From JBGPGW01 sp046349515 (lineage in GTDB: Bacteria > Pseudomonadota > Alphaproteobacteria > CADEGL01): a DNA stretch of 23,615 bases. Both the position numbers and the translations under genes were made by a program. The stretch is taken from assembly GCA_046349515.1 (NCBI GenBank), contig JAXMCE010000025.1:1-23615 (forward strand), given 5' to 3'. Positions 13,076-19,829 of this stretch are shown in pieces. How positions within the stretch are numbered: the first letter of the stretch is position 1; each line of letters opens with the position of its first letter. The notes under the pieces were generated by a model. That model was not told the DNA's origin and did not search any database. It saw only the letters and a program-made list of their open reading frames with translations.

Positions 13076-14812
13076 ATGAACGTCGCCGATGCGCTCATCC
13101 GGATGCTCGCTGATTGCGGCGTCGAATACATTTTCGGCGTTCCCGGCGACACGAACGTCCCTCTCTATCATGCGATCCGCGATGCCGGCGGGCGTGTTCG
13201 CCACGTGATGGCGCGCGATGAGCGCTCCGCCTCCTACATGGCCGAATCCTACGCGCGCCTCACGGGCAAGCCCGGCGTCTGCGAGTGCCCGAGCGGCGCC
13301 GGCGTTCTCTATTCGATGCCCGGCGCGGCGGAGGCGTTTTGCTCGTCCGTCCCGTTCATCCTTCTCGTCAACGACATCCCGCTCGCGGGCGAGGGACGCG
13401 GGACGCTGACGGAACTCGATTGCGTGCGTCTTCTCGAGCCGATCACGAAGCTGTCCGTGCAGGTGAAGCTGCCCCAGAAGCTGCCGGATGCCGTGCGGCG
13501 CGCCTTCCGCGCCGCGACCTCGGGCCGTCCGGGTGCCGCGCAGGTCGTGCTGCCGGAAGACGTCATGCTCCAGCCGATGCCGGACGGGGCGGACACGCGC
13601 GTCGAGAGGGACTGCCTCCGCGCGCCGGCTTATCCCGCGCGCGGCGACGGGGCGTCGACGGCGCGGCTGGCCGCCATGTTCGGCGAAGCGGAGCGTCCGG
13701 TGATCGTCGCGGGCGGCGGTGCCAACCGGAGCGAGGCGAGGGCGGCGATCCTCGCCGTGGCCGAACGCTTCGGTGCGCCCGTCGTGACCACGATCACGGG
13801 GCAGAGCGTCGTGCCCGACGATCACCCTCTGGCCTTGGGCGTCGTCGGCGACAACGGCTATCACCCGCATGCGCACCGCGCGGTCGAGGAATCCGACCTT
13901 CTCGTCTATGTCGGCAGCCGCGTGGGCTCGGTCATCACCATGGGCTGGACGTTCCCGGCGCCATCGCCCGCGCGCCGGATCGTCCAGATCGACTGCGATC
14001 CGGAGATGCTCGCCAACGCTGCCGGCACGGCGCTCAGCATCGCGGGCGATGCGCGATGCGTGATGGAGAATGTGCTTGAGGCCGCGGCCGAAGGAACGGC
14101 GCAACGGACGAAAGGCTGGGTCGATTCGCTCAACCGCGACCGCGCGGTGTTCTGGTCGGCCATGGCGGCGGATCTCGAATCCGACTCCGTGCCCCTGAAG
14201 CCCCAGCGCGTGATCGCCGAGCTCAACCGGCGCCTTGAGGAGCCCGTCATCGTCATCTCGGACGCGGGCACGCCCACGCCCTATGCGTCGCGCTTTCTCT
14301 GCTTGAAGCATGCGGGATCGAGCCTCGTCATTCCGCGCGGCTACGGGGGCCTCGGCTACGCGATTCCCGCCGTGATCGGCGCCTGGCTCGGCCGGCCCGA
14401 CGCGCGGCCGATCGGCCTCTTCGGCGACGGCTCGCTCGGCATGTCGGCTGGCGAACTCGAGACGCTCGCGCGCCTCAACGTGCCGGCCGTGCTGATCCAC
14501 TTCAACAACGCGAGCTTCGGCTGGATCAAGGCGCTGCAGCGCGTGCAGGCGCGCCCGGGCGAGAACGATCCCTTTGTGTCGGTCGACTTCACGCCCGGCG
14601 ACATGGCGCGCGTCGCATCGGCCTTTGGCCTCGCCGCTTGGCGCGCCGAGACTCCGGACGAACTCTCCGCTGCGCTCGACAAGGCCTTCGCCACGAAGGG
14701 GCCGAGCTTCGTCGACGTCGTCGTCGAATCGATCGCGGACGCGCTGCCGCCGGTCTATCGCTGGCTGAAGAAGACTGGCAGCGATCCGCTCGCCCTGCCC
14801 CAGCGCCGCTAG
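13076..14812 (+). CDS. Thiamine diphosphate-dependent decarboxylase / acetolactate-synthase-like enzyme
   Basis: 578 residues, the standard three-domain length. Seen: N-terminal pyrimidine-binding domain with FGVPGDTN (20-27) and the catalytic Glu49 in ARDERSASYMAESYARLTGKP; a central domain with VIVAGGGANRSEA; and the C-terminal ThDP/Mg motif starting GDGS at 450-453 and ending NNAS at 477-480, the canonical GDG-x(25)-NN. This family includes acetolactate synthase, benzoylformate, phenylpyruvate and indolepyruvate decarboxylases and related lyases, and sequence alone does not choose between them. The start is ATG 13076, after a G-rich stretch (GGGGG) acting as SD. The frame is open 50 codons further up without homology. 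It converges with an Lrp-type gene 15 nt away, which may regulate it. Cytoplasmic. No small regulatory subunit (IlvH type) is nearby, which argues against biosynthetic acetolactate synthase. Confidence 0.9.
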   Translation: MNVADALIRMLADCGVEYIFGVPGDTNVPLYHAIRDAGGRVRHVMARDERSASYMAESYARLTGKPGVCECPSGAGVLYSMPGAAEAFCSSVPFILLVNDIPLAGEGRGTLTELDCVRLLEPITKLSVQVKLPQKLPDAVRRAFRAATSGRPGAAQVVLPEDVMLQPMPDGADTRVERDCLRAPAYPARGDGASTARLAAMFGEAERPVIVAGGGANRSEARAAILAVAERFGAPVVTTITGQSVVPDDHPLALGVVGDNGYHPHAHRAVEESDLLVYVGSRVGSVITMGWTFPAPSPARRIVQIDCDPEMLANAAGTALSIAGDARCVMENVLEAAAEGTAQRTKGWVDSLNRDRAVFWSAMAADLESDSVPLKPQRVIAELNRRLEEPVIVISDAGTPTPYASRFLCLKHAGSSLVIPRGYGGLGYAIPAVIGAWLGRPDARPIGLFGDGSLGMSAGELETLARLNVPAVLIHFNNASFGWIKALQRVQARPGENDPFVSVDFTPGDMARVASAFGLAAWRAETPDELSAALDKAFATKGPSFVDVVVESIADALPPVYRWLKKTGSDPLALPQRR

Positions 14813-14827
14813 GGGCGACGGGCCCGC

Positions 14828-15295
14828 TCAGCGCGCGTAGGCGAGGGGAACGGCCGTCGTGTACTTGATCTCTTCCATGGCGAAGCTCGAGCTCACGTCC
14901 GAGAGCTCGATCCGGGCGATCAAGCGCTTGTAGACGTCGTCATAGGCCGCGATGTCCGGCACGACGACACGCAGCATGTAATCGATGTCGCCGCTCATGC
15001 GGTAGAGCTCGACGATTTCCGGGATGTCGCGCACGGCCTCGGCAAACCGGTCGAGCCAGTCCTTGTTGTGCTGGTTGGTCCGGATCGCGACCAAGACCGT
15101 GACGCCCACATTGAGCTGCGCGCGGTCGAGGATGGCCACGCGCTTCTTGATGATGCCGGCGCGTTCGAGCGCCTGCACCCGCCGCCAGCAGGGCGAGGGT
15201 GAGAGCCCGGCCCGCTCGGCCAGCTCGGCGATCGAGAGCGAGGCATCGTCTTGGAGCAACTCCAGGAGCTTTCGGTCGATCGGGTCGAGTTGCAA
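14828..15295 (-). CDS. Lrp/AsnC family transcriptional regulator
   Basis: 155 residues, typical. Seen: N-terminal LDPIDRKLLELLQDDASLSIAELAERAGLSPSPCWRRVQ (helix-turn-helix, about residues 3-42), LERAGIIKKRVAILD (42-56), and a C-terminal RAM effector-binding domain with VLVAIRT, FAEAVRDIPEIVELYRMSGDIDYMLRVV and a final strand region near IKYTTAVPL. Start choice: TTG 15295, which gives the usual N-terminus, with AGGGG (15306-15302) 6 nt upstream. No ATG is available. Members sense amino acids or related small molecules and form octameric or dimeric complexes on DNA. The divergent 134-nt AT-rich region is the likely autoregulatory site. The convergent ThDP-enzyme gene is a plausible target, by neighbourhood only. 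Confidence 0.95.
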   Translation of the reverse strand: MQLDPIDRKLLELLQDDASLSIAELAERAGLSPSPCWRRVQALERAGIIKKRVAILDRAQLNVGVTVLVAIRTNQHNKDWLDRFAEAVRDIPEIVELYRMSGDIDYMLRVVVPDIAAYDDVYKRLIARIELSDVSSSFAMEEIKYTTAVPLAYAR

Positions 15296-15390
15296 AATTA
15301 TCCCCTATTTATTGGAGAATTAGAGAAATTATGCTCATTTGACCGAAAAATACGAATAAAAAAGGCAAGAATCTGCACGATTAGGGCGGC
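15296..15390. promoter_or_regulatory. AT-rich divergent control region of the Lrp-type gene and the DUF6356 gene
   Basis: This stretch is far more AT-rich than its surroundings (runs such as AAATTATGCTCATTTGACC and GAATAAAAAAGG). Lrp-family regulators favour such DNA and usually control their own gene, so binding here is likely. I could not fix individual promoter boxes; GCATAAT on the minus strand is a possible -10 for the lrp-like gene. Confidence 0.45.
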
Positions 15391-15429
15391 ATGCTTCGTC
15401 GATCAGTCGCATCATTCCGGGCATGGACC

Positions 15430-15690
15430 ATGGCGATCTTCGATCCCTTCACCTCCCACCCGGCTTCCGTCGGCGAGAGCTACGGCGAGCACTTCGCCTA
15501 TGCGACGACTGTCGGCGGCCGGATGGTGCTGGGCGGCCTCGCCTGCATGATCCACGGCCTCTTCCCGTTCCTGTTCACGCGGACGGGCAGCCGGACCATT
15601 CTCGCCCTCCATCACCGCATCATGTCGGGCGCACGCGCACCCATCAGCCGGCGCCTCACCGCCGAGATCGCCGAGCGGCAGAGCGCCTGA
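15430..15690 (+). CDS. DUF6356 family small membrane protein
   Basis: 86 residues. Seen: FTSHPASVGESYGEHFAYA (5-23), GGRMVLGGLACMIHGLFPFLF (about 27-47, one membrane-spanning or hairpin segment), TRTGSRTILALHHRIM (48-63), then a polar tail. The order (F/T)xHPxSVGExYxEH, then GG-M-LAGLACL-H---PFLF, then T-GS-TI--LH--M matches DUF6356, a small alphaproteobacterial membrane protein of unknown function. ATG 15430 opens directly on the conserved region; in-frame ATG 15391 would add 13 unlike residues. It is divergent from the lrp-like gene and 83 nt upstream of an SDR. Function unknown. Confidence 0.82.
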   Translation: MAIFDPFTSHPASVGESYGEHFAYATTVGGRMVLGGLACMIHGLFPFLFTRTGSRTILALHHRIMSGARAPISRRLTAEIAERQSA

Positions 15691-15696
15691 AGCCGA

Positions 15697-15723
15697 TTGT
15701 TCCCGTAGTCCCTTCCCTATAAT
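15697..15723 (+). promoter_or_regulatory. Candidate promoter of the second GPGWGNG-type SDR
   Basis: A perfect TATAAT -10 at 15718-15723, with TTGTTC at 15697-15702 as a poor -35 (15-nt spacer). It lies about 50 nt before ATG 15774 and just after the DUF6356 stop. Confidence 0.4.
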
Positions 15724-15773
15724 GGAGGTCGGGCGTTCGCATTTCCGCGGGCGCCGAGCCGAGGGGGAGTGCG

Positions 15774-16577
15774 ATGGGAGATCGTCTCAAGGGTAAAGTG
15801 GCTGTCGTCACGGGGGCCGGATCGAGCGGTCCCGGCTGGGGCAACGGCAAGGCGGTGTCCGTGCTCTTCGCGCGCGAAGGGGCCAAGGTCTTCGGCATCG
15901 ACATCAACCCCGCGGCGGTCGAGGAGACGGCCGGGATCGTCAAGTCTGAGAAAGGCGAGTTCACCGCCCATGTCGCCGACCTCACCAAGGATGACGGGGC
16001 ACAAGGCGCCATGAAGGCCTGCCTCGATCGCTATGGCCGCATCGACATCCTGCAGAACAACGTGGGCATCTACGAGACGGGCAGCATCGAGTCGCGCGAT
16101 CTCGCCTATTGGAACCGCGCGCTCGCGCTCAACCTCACCACCATGTTCCTCTCCTCGAAATACGCGCTGCCGCAGATGGTGAAGCAGGGGACGGGCGGCG
16201 CCGTCGTCAACCTGGCCTCGGTCGCGAGCCTCCGCTACATCGGCCCAGACTATTCGATCTACACCACGACCAAGGCCGCGGTGCTCGGCTTCTCGCGCCA
16301 GATCGCGCTCGAATACGCGCCGCACAAGATCCGTGTGAACGCGGTGCTTCCGGGCGTCATCAACACGCCCTTGGTGCTGGAGCCCATCCGCCAGCGCGTG
16401 AGCCCCCAGGAATTTCAGAAGATCCTGGGTGATCGGGAATCGCTGGCCCCGATCGGCCGCGCGGGCACCGCCTGGGACGTGGCCAATGCCTCGCTCTTCC
16501 TCGTCTCGGAGGACGCCGGCTTCATCACCGGCGCCGAACTCCTCGTCGACGGCGGCATGTCCTGCAAGACGCGCTGA
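15774..16577 (+). CDS. SDR family oxidoreductase, paralogue of the 8770 SDR
   Basis: 267 residues, the same length as its paralogue. Seen: VTGAGSSGPGWGNGKA (12-27), NNVG (95-98), NLAS (146-149), catalytic Tyr163 and Lys167 (YTTTK), FITGAELLVDGGMSCK at the C-terminus. It keeps Thr13, which the paralogue has lost. The two genes share a 33-bp identical DNA stretch (8857-8889 and 15860-15892), so the duplication is recent or that segment is strongly constrained. A G-rich SD (GGGGGAG) lies 5 nt before ATG 15774. It precedes the HpaB-type monooxygenase by 131 nt, from which it is separated by the MarR-like palindrome. Likely NAD(P)-dependent; substrate unknown. Confidence 0.93.
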   Translation: MGDRLKGKVAVVTGAGSSGPGWGNGKAVSVLFAREGAKVFGIDINPAAVEETAGIVKSEKGEFTAHVADLTKDDGAQGAMKACLDRYGRIDILQNNVGIYETGSIESRDLAYWNRALALNLTTMFLSSKYALPQMVKQGTGGAVVNLASVASLRYIGPDYSIYTTTKAAVLGFSRQIALEYAPHKIRVNAVLPGVINTPLVLEPIRQRVSPQEFQKILGDRESLAPIGRAGTAWDVANASLFLVSEDAGFITGAELLVDGGMSCKTR

Positions 16578-16643
16578 GCGCCGCGCGGGCGCTCGAGGCC
16601 TCGGCCTCCGGCGCCCCGCGTTTCGCACGCGACGTTCCGTCGG

Positions 16644-16681
16644 TTGACTCGGCGTGGCGCACTAGCTAAGCAACTTAGCTA
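16644..16681 (+). promoter_or_regulatory. Probable MarR operator overlapping the hpaB-like gene promoter
   Basis: TAGCTAAGCAACTTAGCTA (16663-16681) is a perfect palindrome with 8-bp arms and a CAA centre, the size and symmetry bound by MarR dimers. TTGACT (16644-16649) could be the -35, and 17 nt on TAAGCA (16667-16672) would be the -10, inside the palindrome. It ends 27 nt before ATG 16709. A MarR-family gene lies directly after the monooxygenase, so repression relieved by the substrate is the simplest reading. Confidence 0.65.
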
Positions 16682-16708
16682 ATTCGCCATCGCCGCGAGG
16701 GGGGCGCC

Positions 16709-18178
16709 ATGCTGAAGACGGGCCGGGAGCATCTCGAAGGCCTGCGCGACGGGCGCGTCGTCTATATCGGCGGCGAGCGCGTTGCCGACGTGACGGCGCA
16801 TCCGGCCTTCCGCAATGCGGCTGAGACGGTCGCGCGCCTCTACGACCTGAAGCGCGATCCGGCCCAGCGTGACGTGCTGTCCTTCGAGGAGGGCGGCGAG
16901 CGGTACAGCACCTATTTCCTCCTGCCGAAGACCCGCGACGATCTCGTCCGCCGCATGCGCGCGCACAAGGCGATCGCGGACGCGACCTATGGGCTCTTCG
17001 GCCGCTCGCCGGACCATGTGCCGAGTTTTGTCGCGGGACTCGCCCTCCAGCCCGACGTGTTCGAGGACGGCTCGAGCCGCCCCTATCGCGAGAACCTCTT
17101 GGCCTATTACCGCCGCGCGCGGGCACGAGACACCTACGTCACCTACGCGGTCCTGCCGCCCCAGGGCACGCGCGATCCCGAATTCAGCCAGCGCGAGAAT
17201 TTCAGGACGCCCGCGCTCGCGGTCGTGGCCGAGGACGACGCCGGCGTACGGATCAGCGGCATCAAGACGCTCGCGACGGGGGCGATCTTTTCGGACGAGA
17301 TCTGGCTCGGCAACGTGCAGCCCATCGCCAAGGGCCAGGAGGCGCAGGCCATCACCTGCGTCGTGCCGGTCAACGCGAAGGGCTTGAGCCTCTGGTCGCG
17401 CCGCACCTTCGAGGACCACGTGCCGAGCGAGTTCGACGCGCCGCTCTCCGCGCGCTTCGATGAGTCCGACAGCGTCGTCGTCTGCGAGGACGTCCATGTG
17501 CCGTGGGAGAACATCTTCGTCCACAACCAGGCCGCGCTCTCGCGCGAGATCTACATCCGCACGCCGTCCCACTGCTTCGGCAATCACCAGTCGAACGTGC
17601 GCTTCTGGTCGAAGCTGCAGCTCCTCGTGGCGCTCGCCCACCGGGCCGCGAGCTTGAACGGCACGCTCAAGATCGCCGGCGTGCAGGAGACGCTCGGGCG
17701 CCTCGCCGCCTTCGAGGCGGCGATCAGCGGCATGGTCCATGGCCAGTGCATGGATCACGAGGATCTCGGCAACGGTTATGTCTCTTTCAACCGCCGCATC
17801 ATGTACGGCGCCCTCGATTGGTGCACGGATAACTATCCGCTCATCACGGGCGCGGTGCGCGAGTTGCTCGGGAGCAGCCCCTTCATGATGCCGGCGGACG
17901 TCAGCGTGATGGACAATCCTGAAGCGCGCCGCATGTTCGAGACCTACTGGGCGGCACCCGGCCAAAGTGCCATCGAGCGCATGAAGGTCTTCAAGCTTGC
18001 TTGGGACCTGCTCGGCAGCGAGTTCGGCGGCCGGCACATGCAATACGAGAAATTTTACGCCGGTCCGTCCTTTATCGTGCGCAACCACAGCTTCCGGGAG
18101 TGCCCGTGGGAGGGATTCGGCCGCACGCTCGACGGTTTGCTGGCAAGCTACGATCGCCCCGGTGTGCCCGCACGCTGA
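16709..18178 (+). CDS. HpaB-type flavin-dependent monooxygenase (4-hydroxyphenylacetate 3-hydroxylase family)
   Basis: 489 residues, close to E. coli HpaB. Seen: GREHLEGLRDGRVVYIGGERVADVTAHPAFRNAA at 5-38 is nearly the HpaB signature; then YGLFGRSPDH (94-103), SGIKTLATGAIFSDEIWLG, ARFDESDSVVVCEDVHVPWENIF, GVQETLG and the C-terminal LAWDLLGSEFGGRH. Known: HpaB uses FADH2 from a separate reductase (HpaC) to hydroxylate phenols. No reductase gene is in the window. Odd: against E. coli HpaB as I recall it, Arg113 is kept (Arg99) but Tyr117 is His103 and His155 is Tyr146, an exchange of two active-site residues, so the substrate probably differs. Good SD (GAGGGGG) before ATG 16709. Followed after 52 nt by a MarR gene. 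Confidence 0.9.
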   Translation: MLKTGREHLEGLRDGRVVYIGGERVADVTAHPAFRNAAETVARLYDLKRDPAQRDVLSFEEGGERYSTYFLLPKTRDDLVRRMRAHKAIADATYGLFGRSPDHVPSFVAGLALQPDVFEDGSSRPYRENLLAYYRRARARDTYVTYAVLPPQGTRDPEFSQRENFRTPALAVVAEDDAGVRISGIKTLATGAIFSDEIWLGNVQPIAKGQEAQAITCVVPVNAKGLSLWSRRTFEDHVPSEFDAPLSARFDESDSVVVCEDVHVPWENIFVHNQAALSREIYIRTPSHCFGNHQSNVRFWSKLQLLVALAHRAASLNGTLKIAGVQETLGRLAAFEAAISGMVHGQCMDHEDLGNGYVSFNRRIMYGALDWCTDNYPLITGAVRELLGSSPFMMPADVSVMDNPEARRMFETYWAAPGQSAIERMKVFKLAWDLLGSEFGGRHMQYEKFYAGPSFIVRNHSFRECPWEGFGRTLDGLLASYDRPGVPAR

Positions 18179-18230
18179 CGGAGTGCGCACGCGCGCTGAC
18201 GGGGCGCGCCCACGCGCGAGGGCCGGGCGG

Positions 18231-18740
18231 ATGCCGCCGCTTTCGGTCACGCGTCGCTCCCTTCTCGTCGGGGGATCGGATGCGGCGTTCCGCGCGCTCA
18301 TCAGCAACCTGATCGCGATGGCGGGACAGCTCGCGGCGCTCCGCTCGCACCTCGCGGCCCGGCTCGGGGTGACGGGTCCGCAATTCGGCCTCGTCCTCGC
18401 CGTCGCCCAGCTCGAAGGGGCGCATGGCGTGAACGTCGGAGCCGTCGCGCGCCATCAAGGCGTCACCGGCGCCTTCGTCACGGCGGAGGCGGGCAAGCTT
18501 GCCCGCCGCGGCTTCATCGTGAAGCGCGGCAGTCCGGCGGACGGACGCGGCGTTCTTCTGTCCTTGAGCGCCAAGGGATGGCGCGCGCTCACGGCGGCGG
18601 GGCCGGAGATCCAGGCGGTCAACGACGCGATGTTCGGGTCGCTCAGCGTCCGCGAGTTCCGCAGCCTCGACAGAATCGTGCGCCGGCTCACAGCCGGCGG
18701 CGAGCGCGCCCTTGCGAAACGGCGAGCAAGGCGGCATTAG
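18231..18740 (+). CDS. MarR family transcriptional regulator
   Basis: 169 residues. Seen: a helical N-terminus, then GVTGPQFGLVLAVAQLEGAHGVNVGAVARHQGVTGAFVTAEAGKLARRGFIVKRGSPADGRGVLLSLSAKG as the winged helix-turn-helix with the wing motif (DGRGVLLSLSAKG, equivalent to D-R-....LT--G in MarR), then a dimerising C-terminal helix. ATG 18231 was chosen with a weak upstream GAGGG. A GTG at 18183 is in frame but lies almost on the preceding stop. It lies 52 nt after the HpaB-type gene and 25 nt before the next gene, so it is embedded in the operon. The palindrome at 16663-16681 is its probable target. MarR proteins of aromatic-degradation clusters, such as HpaR, behave this way. Confidence 0.9.
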   Translation: MPPLSVTRRSLLVGGSDAAFRALISNLIAMAGQLAALRSHLAARLGVTGPQFGLVLAVAQLEGAHGVNVGAVARHQGVTGAFVTAEAGKLARRGFIVKRGSPADGRGVLLSLSAKGWRALTAAGPEIQAVNDAMFGSLSVREFRSLDRIVRRLTAGGERALAKRRARRH

Positions 18741-18765
18741 ATCGAATGAGGGGAAGGGGGAGCCC

Positions 18766-19791
18766 ATGGCAGAAAGACTGATCGCGTCCGACGAGCGCCT
18801 GCGTATCGAGGGACTCACGCTCCGACGGGGCAAACGCAGCCAGACGCGCATTCGCGTCGCGGAACAGGCCGATGGCAGTTGGGTCGAGCTGCCGGTCATC
18901 GTGCTCCGCGGATCGAAGCCGGGTCCTGTGTTCGTGACGAGTGCGGCCGTCCACGGCGACGAGATCAACGGCATCGAGATCGTGACGAGGTTCGCGGGCG
19001 CCCTCAACCTTCGGCGCTTGAAGGGTACCGTGATCGTGCTGCCCGTCCAGAATCCGCTGGCGGTCCAGGCGCAGCACCGCTACGCCGTCAGCACCTTCCT
19101 CCGTTCGCCCCTCGACCAAAGCCCCGCCGATCCTTGGGCGGCCTTCCCTGGCAATCCCGACGGCAACACGGCCGCGCGCGTGGCCCATCTCATCTACAAC
19201 CGCTTCTTGCGCCATGCCGACTACCTCATCGACATCCACACGCCCACGACCGGCGGCCGCTACGCGCCCTTCGCCTTCCTGCCGCCGCCCAAGGTCGGCG
19301 CCGTTTCGCGGCGCTGCTTGGAGCTTGCCAAGGCGTTCGGCGCCGATTTCATCCTCTACACCGAGCACGGCGTCTACGTGATGGAGGAAAGTCCCCACGT
19401 CGTCATGGCGCGGGCGGGCAAGGTCGCCTTCGGCGTCGAGGTGAGCGAGGGCAGCCACATCCATCCCGAGGACACCAAGCGCGCGATCCAGGGCCTCACC
19501 AACGTTCTCATCGCGGTCGGCATGATTCCCGGCAAGGTGAAGCGGCTCGGCCACAGACTGGTCATCAAGGACCAGTTCGTCATCCGCGCGAGCCGCGCGG
19601 GCCTTCTCGAACGTCACTGCCAGCTCAACGAGACGGTGCGCAAAGGGCAGGTGCTGGCCACCGTGCGCAACATGTTCGGCGAGGTTGTCGAGGAGGTGCG
19701 CTCGCCCCGCGCGGGCCGGGTCGTGCGCGTCGCGACCTTCCCCATCGTCTCGGCCGGGGAGCGCGTGGCGCAGCTGGGCGTCCCGTTCTGA
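18766..19791 (+). CDS. Succinylglutamate desuccinylase / aspartoacylase (M14-like) family zinc hydrolase
   Basis: 341 residues. Seen: zinc motif SAAVHGDEING (His63, Glu66), second zinc ligand His158 in YLIDIHTPTTGG, the catalytic-Glu region FGVEVSEGSHIHPE (222-235), and a C-terminal barrel-type segment VRKGQVLATVRNMFGEVVEEVRSPRAGRVV, as in the AstE/AspA-like group that carries a biotinyl-like domain. These enzymes cut N-acyl amino acids or related amides, and the exact acyl group cannot be told. The start ATG 18766 has a strong G-rich SD (GGGGGAG). It is 25 nt after the MarR gene and 38 nt before the M28 peptidase gene, so it belongs to one transcript with them. No signal peptide: cytoplasmic. 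Confidence 0.92.
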   Translation: MAERLIASDERLRIEGLTLRRGKRSQTRIRVAEQADGSWVELPVIVLRGSKPGPVFVTSAAVHGDEINGIEIVTRFAGALNLRRLKGTVIVLPVQNPLAVQAQHRYAVSTFLRSPLDQSPADPWAAFPGNPDGNTAARVAHLIYNRFLRHADYLIDIHTPTTGGRYAPFAFLPPPKVGAVSRRCLELAKAFGADFILYTEHGVYVMEESPHVVMARAGKVAFGVEVSEGSHIHPEDTKRAIQGLTNVLIAVGMIPGKVKRLGHRLVIKDQFVIRASRAGLLERHCQLNETVRKGQVLATVRNMFGEVVEEVRSPRAGRVVRVATFPIVSAGERVAQLGVPF

Positions 19792-19829
19792 TTCGCGCAT
19801 CCCGACATCAGGAGGCAGGAGCAAGCACC

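Noticed and set aside
12995..14500. 501-codon minus-strand frame over the ThDP enzyme gene
   Set aside because: Antisense shadow; all conserved ThDP motifs are on the plus strand.
16679..18307. 542-codon minus-strand frame over the HpaB-type gene
   Set aside because: Antisense shadow of a gene with full-length family similarity; it would also cover the MarR palindrome and the start of marR.
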